A stretch of DNA of 64,000 nt from contig CAJUQP010000003.1 in the NCBI GenBank assembly GCA_910588245.1, forward strand, positions 90,912 to 154,911. The letters are read 5' to 3'. The notes beneath the pieces are model-generated. The model was not told the origin of the DNA. It ran no database searches and saw only the letters and a program-made list of their open reading frames with translations. Within the stretch, counting starts at the first letter, position 1. Every line of letters begins with the position of its first letter. The position numbers were made by a program, and so were the translations under genes. The stretch comes from an uncultured Muribaculaceae bacterium. GTDB lineage: Bacteria; Bacteroidota; Bacteroidia; Bacteroidales; Muribaculaceae. Positions 61,986 to 64,000 of this stretch are shown here, one piece after another.

Positions 61986-62031
61986 GAATACGCACATAAC
62001 CTCACGCCGAGGCGCGGAGGGCTCGCAGAGG
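61986..62031. repeat. Purine-rich dispersed repeat R2, copy 1
   Basis: GAATACGCACATAACCTCAC followed by GCCGAGGCGCGGAGGGCTCG and CAGAGG is repeated at 62254-62299 with one difference. A shorter piece (GACGCGGAGGGCTCGCAGG) lies near 63929. Confidence 0.8.
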
Positions 62032-62077
62032 GTTTGTCTTGCTGAGGTTTATCTTGCTTAGGGTTTGTCTTGCTGAG
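62032..62077. repeat. Triple 15-bp tandem repeat
   Basis: GTTTGTCTTGCTGAG (62032-62046), GTTTATCTTGCTTAG (62047-62061) and GTTTGTCTTGCTGAG (62063-62077) follow each other with a single extra G between the second and third. Confidence 0.8.
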
Positions 62078-62088
62078 AGATATCACCT

Positions 62089-62219
62089 GTACACAGTTGC
62101 GTAAGGGGACAGCGGCTTTCTAGCCGCTGCTGCCGTCAATCGGGCCTCCCCACCTGTCTATGGCAACTGAATAGTAGGGAGATTTTGGGATGGGCGGAGA
62201 AATCGAGACCGAGGATATT
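62089..62219. repeat. Structured dispersed repeat R1, copy B
   Basis: The second copy of R1 in the same orientation keeps the outer arms CAGTTGC (62094-62100) and GCAACTG (62163-62169) and the inner hairpin AGCGGCT/AGCCGCT. The loop and spacer positions differ between copies while the arms are unchanged, so the fold appears to be under constraint. Confidence 0.8.
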
Positions 62220-62253
62220 GAGAGCACGGGCGCGGCGGCTCTGATCTTCGTCG

Positions 62254-62299
62254 GAATACGCACATAACCTCACGCGGAGGCGCGGAGGGCTCGCAGAGG
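62254..62299. repeat. Purine-rich dispersed repeat R2, copy 2
   Basis: This copy matches 61986-62031 over 46 bp with one mismatch (GCGGAGG for GCCGAGG). It starts 35 bp after R1 copy B. Confidence 0.8.
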
Positions 62300-62300
62300 T

Positions 62301-62420
62301 TCAGTTTTGGAAGGGTAAGATTCTCTCGTTTTCGGAGGAAGTGAGTCCCTTTATGGTGAACTCCTTCCCTGTCCCAGCATTGACTGTCTCGTTGCCCGAA
62401 GAGTCAAGAAGAGTGAAGAG
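62301..62420 (-). pseudogene. Possible C-terminal gene remnant
   Basis: On the minus strand a 39-codon stretch reads DSSGNETVNAGTGKEFTIKG then LTSSENERILPFQN and a stop. The composition looks like a protein end, but an upstream in-frame stop (62421-62423) leaves no start. I do not recognise the family. Confidence 0.3.
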
Positions 62421-62542
62421 TCAACGGGGATATTTCAAAAATGGGATACAGGACTTTGATTGATAATGGTTCTTTGAAGTTCTGGTCAACAATATCCTAT
62501 AGGACTTTATTCTAAAAATCCCTATTGAATTATGGTTGAAAA

Positions 62543-62884
62543 TCAATTCGATAAATATTGGAAAATCAACCGACGCAAAATATCAGCATCCTCCCGCAAT
62601 GTGGTAATCACAATACTTCTTTCAATCATATAATAGCCATGCACCATTATATGTCGCATACCTTCAATTTCATGCCAATTCACTTCTGCATGAGCAGCCT
62701 TAAATTCTTTAGTAAGTTTGTAAGAAGCCTCGCCTACAATCTCAAGGTGCTTCACAAAACCGAAAAAAGTGATTGGGTTATCCATAATCTCATCATCAGA
62801 ATATTTTTCCCTGTAAGAGATTATTGTATCCAATGCATTAAGGATATGTTCAAGCCTTTGACGGTCACGTATCTTCTCTCTCAT
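62543..62884 (-). CDS. hepT: HepT-type HEPN toxin, module B
   Basis: The 113-residue protein starts MREKIRDRQRLEHILNALDT, contains FGFVKHLEIVGEASYKLT and has the HEPN motif RHIMVHGYY, so the active residues are present. It differs enough from module A to be an old paralogue rather than a recent copy. It converges with module A across the repeat-rich gap. Confidence 0.9.
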   Translation of the reverse strand: MREKIRDRQRLEHILNALDTIISYREKYSDDEIMDNPITFFGFVKHLEIVGEASYKLTKEFKAAHAEVNWHEIEGMRHIMVHGYYMIERSIVITTLREDADILRRLIFQYLSN

Positions 62885-63179
62885 AGATCAGAACTTTTTC
62901 TCGGTTGGCTGATTGCTGGGCTTCAGGGATAAGATAGCCGTTCTCCACAAGATCTATATCCCTTCCGAAAAGATTCTCAAGATTGGATATTATGCCGCCG
63001 AGAGTAAGCATCGAAAGTCGGTGTGTACGGTCATAATCCACCAGGAAATCCACATCGCTCTTACTATTCTCCTCCCCCTTGGCGCATGAGCCGAAGATCC
63101 AGGCCTTCCGTACGACAGGCTGGGTCGACAGATATGCAATGACGCGAGGGATTACCTTTTGGATGTTCTGGCTGAGCAT
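62865..63179 (-). CDS. mntA: MntA-type nucleotidyltransferase antitoxin, module B
   Basis: The 104-residue protein has AWIFGSCAKGEENSKSDVDF with a complete GSx10DxD and the later acidic FGRDIDLVENG. It overlaps hepT by 20 bp, as in module A. A consensus promoter lies upstream. Confidence 0.9.
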   Translation of the reverse strand: MLSQNIQKVIPRVIAYLSTQPVVRKAWIFGSCAKGEENSKSDVDFLVDYDRTHRLSMLTLGGIISNLENLFGRDIDLVENGYLIPEAQQSANREKVLIYEREDT

Positions 63180-63196
63180 ATTCGTTTATTTTTTTA

Positions 63197-63227
63197 CAAA
63201 AGTAATGCTTTTTATTCTATAAACAAA
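63197..63227 (-). promoter_or_regulatory. Promoter of MntA/HepT module B
   Basis: On the minus strand TTTG (63224-63227) and TACTTTTG (63197-63204) are 19 bp apart. Confidence 0.6.
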
Positions 63228-63332
63228 TAAATTCACCAGTTTTATTGTAAGCATTAATGACTGAAGAAAGCCTTGAAGTTGTCAGTTTTCAATTCGTTGG
63301 GGGTTATTGGTTGTGGGTTGTTGGGAGTGGAA

Positions 63333-63497
63333 TTAGGGTTTAGAGTTTAGGATCTCAAGATTCTTGACAAGTCCGAAAAATTGAATCGATTTCACGTCTA
63401 GAATCGGGATCTCTCCATCGGGATAATAGGATTCTATTCTGTCGCAAGCCTCCAGAATGTGTACAAGGCAAAGACTATCTCGAAGCACCTCTCTCAT
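63333..63497 (-). pseudogene. Truncated HepT toxin, module C
   Basis: The 54-codon frame starts MREVLRDSLCLVHILEACDR and reaches FFGLVKNLEI, which aligns with the first half of modules A and B. It then ends in LNSKP and a stop. The half holding the Rx4HxY catalytic motif is missing, so the product cannot be an active toxin. Confidence 0.75.
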
Positions 63498-63773
63498 AAA
63501 TCAGTATGCGGTCACGGTTTACAAATTTGCTCACATGGGAATCGAGCATACCTTCTTCCACGAGATCAATTTTTTCCTGCAAAGGCCCTGCAGCTCCTCA
63601 ATCATACGGAAGTAACCTAATCCGAGTGGTATTCCTGCCGCAAATTTCACGAGTATGTCGATGTCGCTGTCATCCTTCTCTTCACCCCGGGAGTAAGACC
63701 CGAAAATCCAGGCCTTCTCAACCGGCTGAGCTGAGAAGAATTCGCGGAGTTTATTCAGAAGGGTCTGTGTCAT
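63475..63773 (-). pseudogene. Frameshifted MntA antitoxin, module C
   Basis: The start and the GSx10DxD motif (WIFGSYSRGEEKDDSDIDIL) are intact. The frame runs off after LQGLCRK at a run of six A (plus-strand T at 63570-63575). One extra A would restore KKIDLVEEGMLDSHVSKFV and an ending IYERGASR at 63475, overlapping the toxin start by 23 bp as in the intact modules. The frame as it stands gives only 80 residues. Confidence 0.8.
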
Positions 63774-63798
63774 TGAGGAATTTTATTAATATGTCTGA

Positions 63799-63829
63799 CA
63801 AATGTAGCACTAATTTATTTAATAACAAA
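63799..63829 (-). promoter_or_regulatory. Promoter of MntA/HepT module C
   Basis: On the minus strand TTTG (63826-63829) and TACATTTG (63799-63806) are 19 bp apart. The promoter remains although the genes are broken. Confidence 0.55.
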
Positions 63830-63928
63830 ATTTACGGTTTCTTTTTTCAAGATTGTCAGATTACGGGCAGAATTCATCGCAGAAAGTCTGAACATTCTGG
63901 CTGAGAATCTTCCTTTCGTCGAAGTCGA

Positions 63929-63947
63929 GACGCGGAGGGCTCGCAGG
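63929..63947. repeat. Partial copy of dispersed repeat R2
   Basis: GACGCGGAGGGCTCGCAGG matches the right half of R2 (62266-62299), with the left half absent. It lies about 150 bp upstream of module C. Confidence 0.6.
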
Positions 63948-63977
63948 TAAGCTATTATCTAACCGTGGGGCTGATTG

Positions 63978-64000
63978 TCAGCCGATTGGGCATCGGCTGA
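63978..64000. other. Perfect hairpin at the window edge
   Basis: TCAGCCGAT (63978-63986) and ATCGGCTGA (63992-64000) pair perfectly over 9 bp with a five-base loop. It may be a terminator or part of another repeat; the sequence stops here. Confidence 0.4.

Noticed and set aside
63325..63352. Telomere-like TTAGGGTTTAGAGTTTAGG
   Set aside because: Only about two imperfect units, at the end of the decayed HepT; chance low-complexity sequence.

Overview
The window reads as chromosomal DNA of a gut-type Bacteroidales bacterium, most likely a Muribaculaceae-like lineage (inference). The reasons are Bacteroidetes-type promoters (TTTG, about 20 bp, TAnnTTTG) in front of many genes, almost no Shine-Dalgarno sequences, balanced base composition by eye, and families typical of the order: DUF5686, DUF4270, DUF4925, Mfa1/FimA-type fimbrillin, HU-CCDC81/SPOR protein, an AddB-like nuclease and a short GT5 protein beside panC.

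Layout. 1-1033: edge of an accessory patch with a partial gene, a small lipoprotein and a decayed RHS/toxin gene. 1138-6478: DUF2461 protein, ECF sigma factor with a membrane partner, DUF5686 outer-membrane protein, CYTH protein. 6493-10736: MerR regulator and M23 peptidase, divergent from alaS across a symmetric promoter. 10909-15978: SH3-like protein and the operon udk-lptB-CPBP-holA-EFR1 ferredoxin. 16059-22166: MlaE/MlaF lipid transporter, DsbD, TPR protein, HU/SPOR protein. 22186-29667: rplY, the META lipoprotein-hslR-pth operon, type II NADH dehydrogenase and a 1006-residue AddB-like nuclease whose promoter predicts a leaderless mRNA. 29715-38297: holB, sugar nucleotidyltransferase, galE, ffh, panC-panD, short GT5 and DUF4270. 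38357-46254: CapA, ABC-F, Dabb, DUF4925, then ridA-ABC-F-esterase on the other strand.

Accessory interruptions. 46276-47112 holds remnants of an integrase and of an AlbA_2-type ATP-binding protein, then six CGAGTAG units spaced by about one or two helical turns. It ends just beyond the 3' end of a tRNA-Thr(CGT) gene, a classic integration position. An AT-rich fimbrillin gene follows (47517-49070), with a large hairpin ending three bases before its start codon. 49395-61058 returns to housekeeping genes, including the envelope operon (degenerate M23)-dxr-rseP-rlmI-M49 peptidase and an OmpA protein.

61068-64000 is the most unusual stretch. It carries three MntA/HepT (nucleotidyltransferase/HEPN) toxin-antitoxin modules, each with its own promoter, set among two copies of a 132-bp structured repeat, two and a half copies of a 46-bp purine-rich repeat and a triple 15-bp repeat. 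Two modules look intact. The third has a one-base frameshift in its antitoxin and a toxin cut to about half length.
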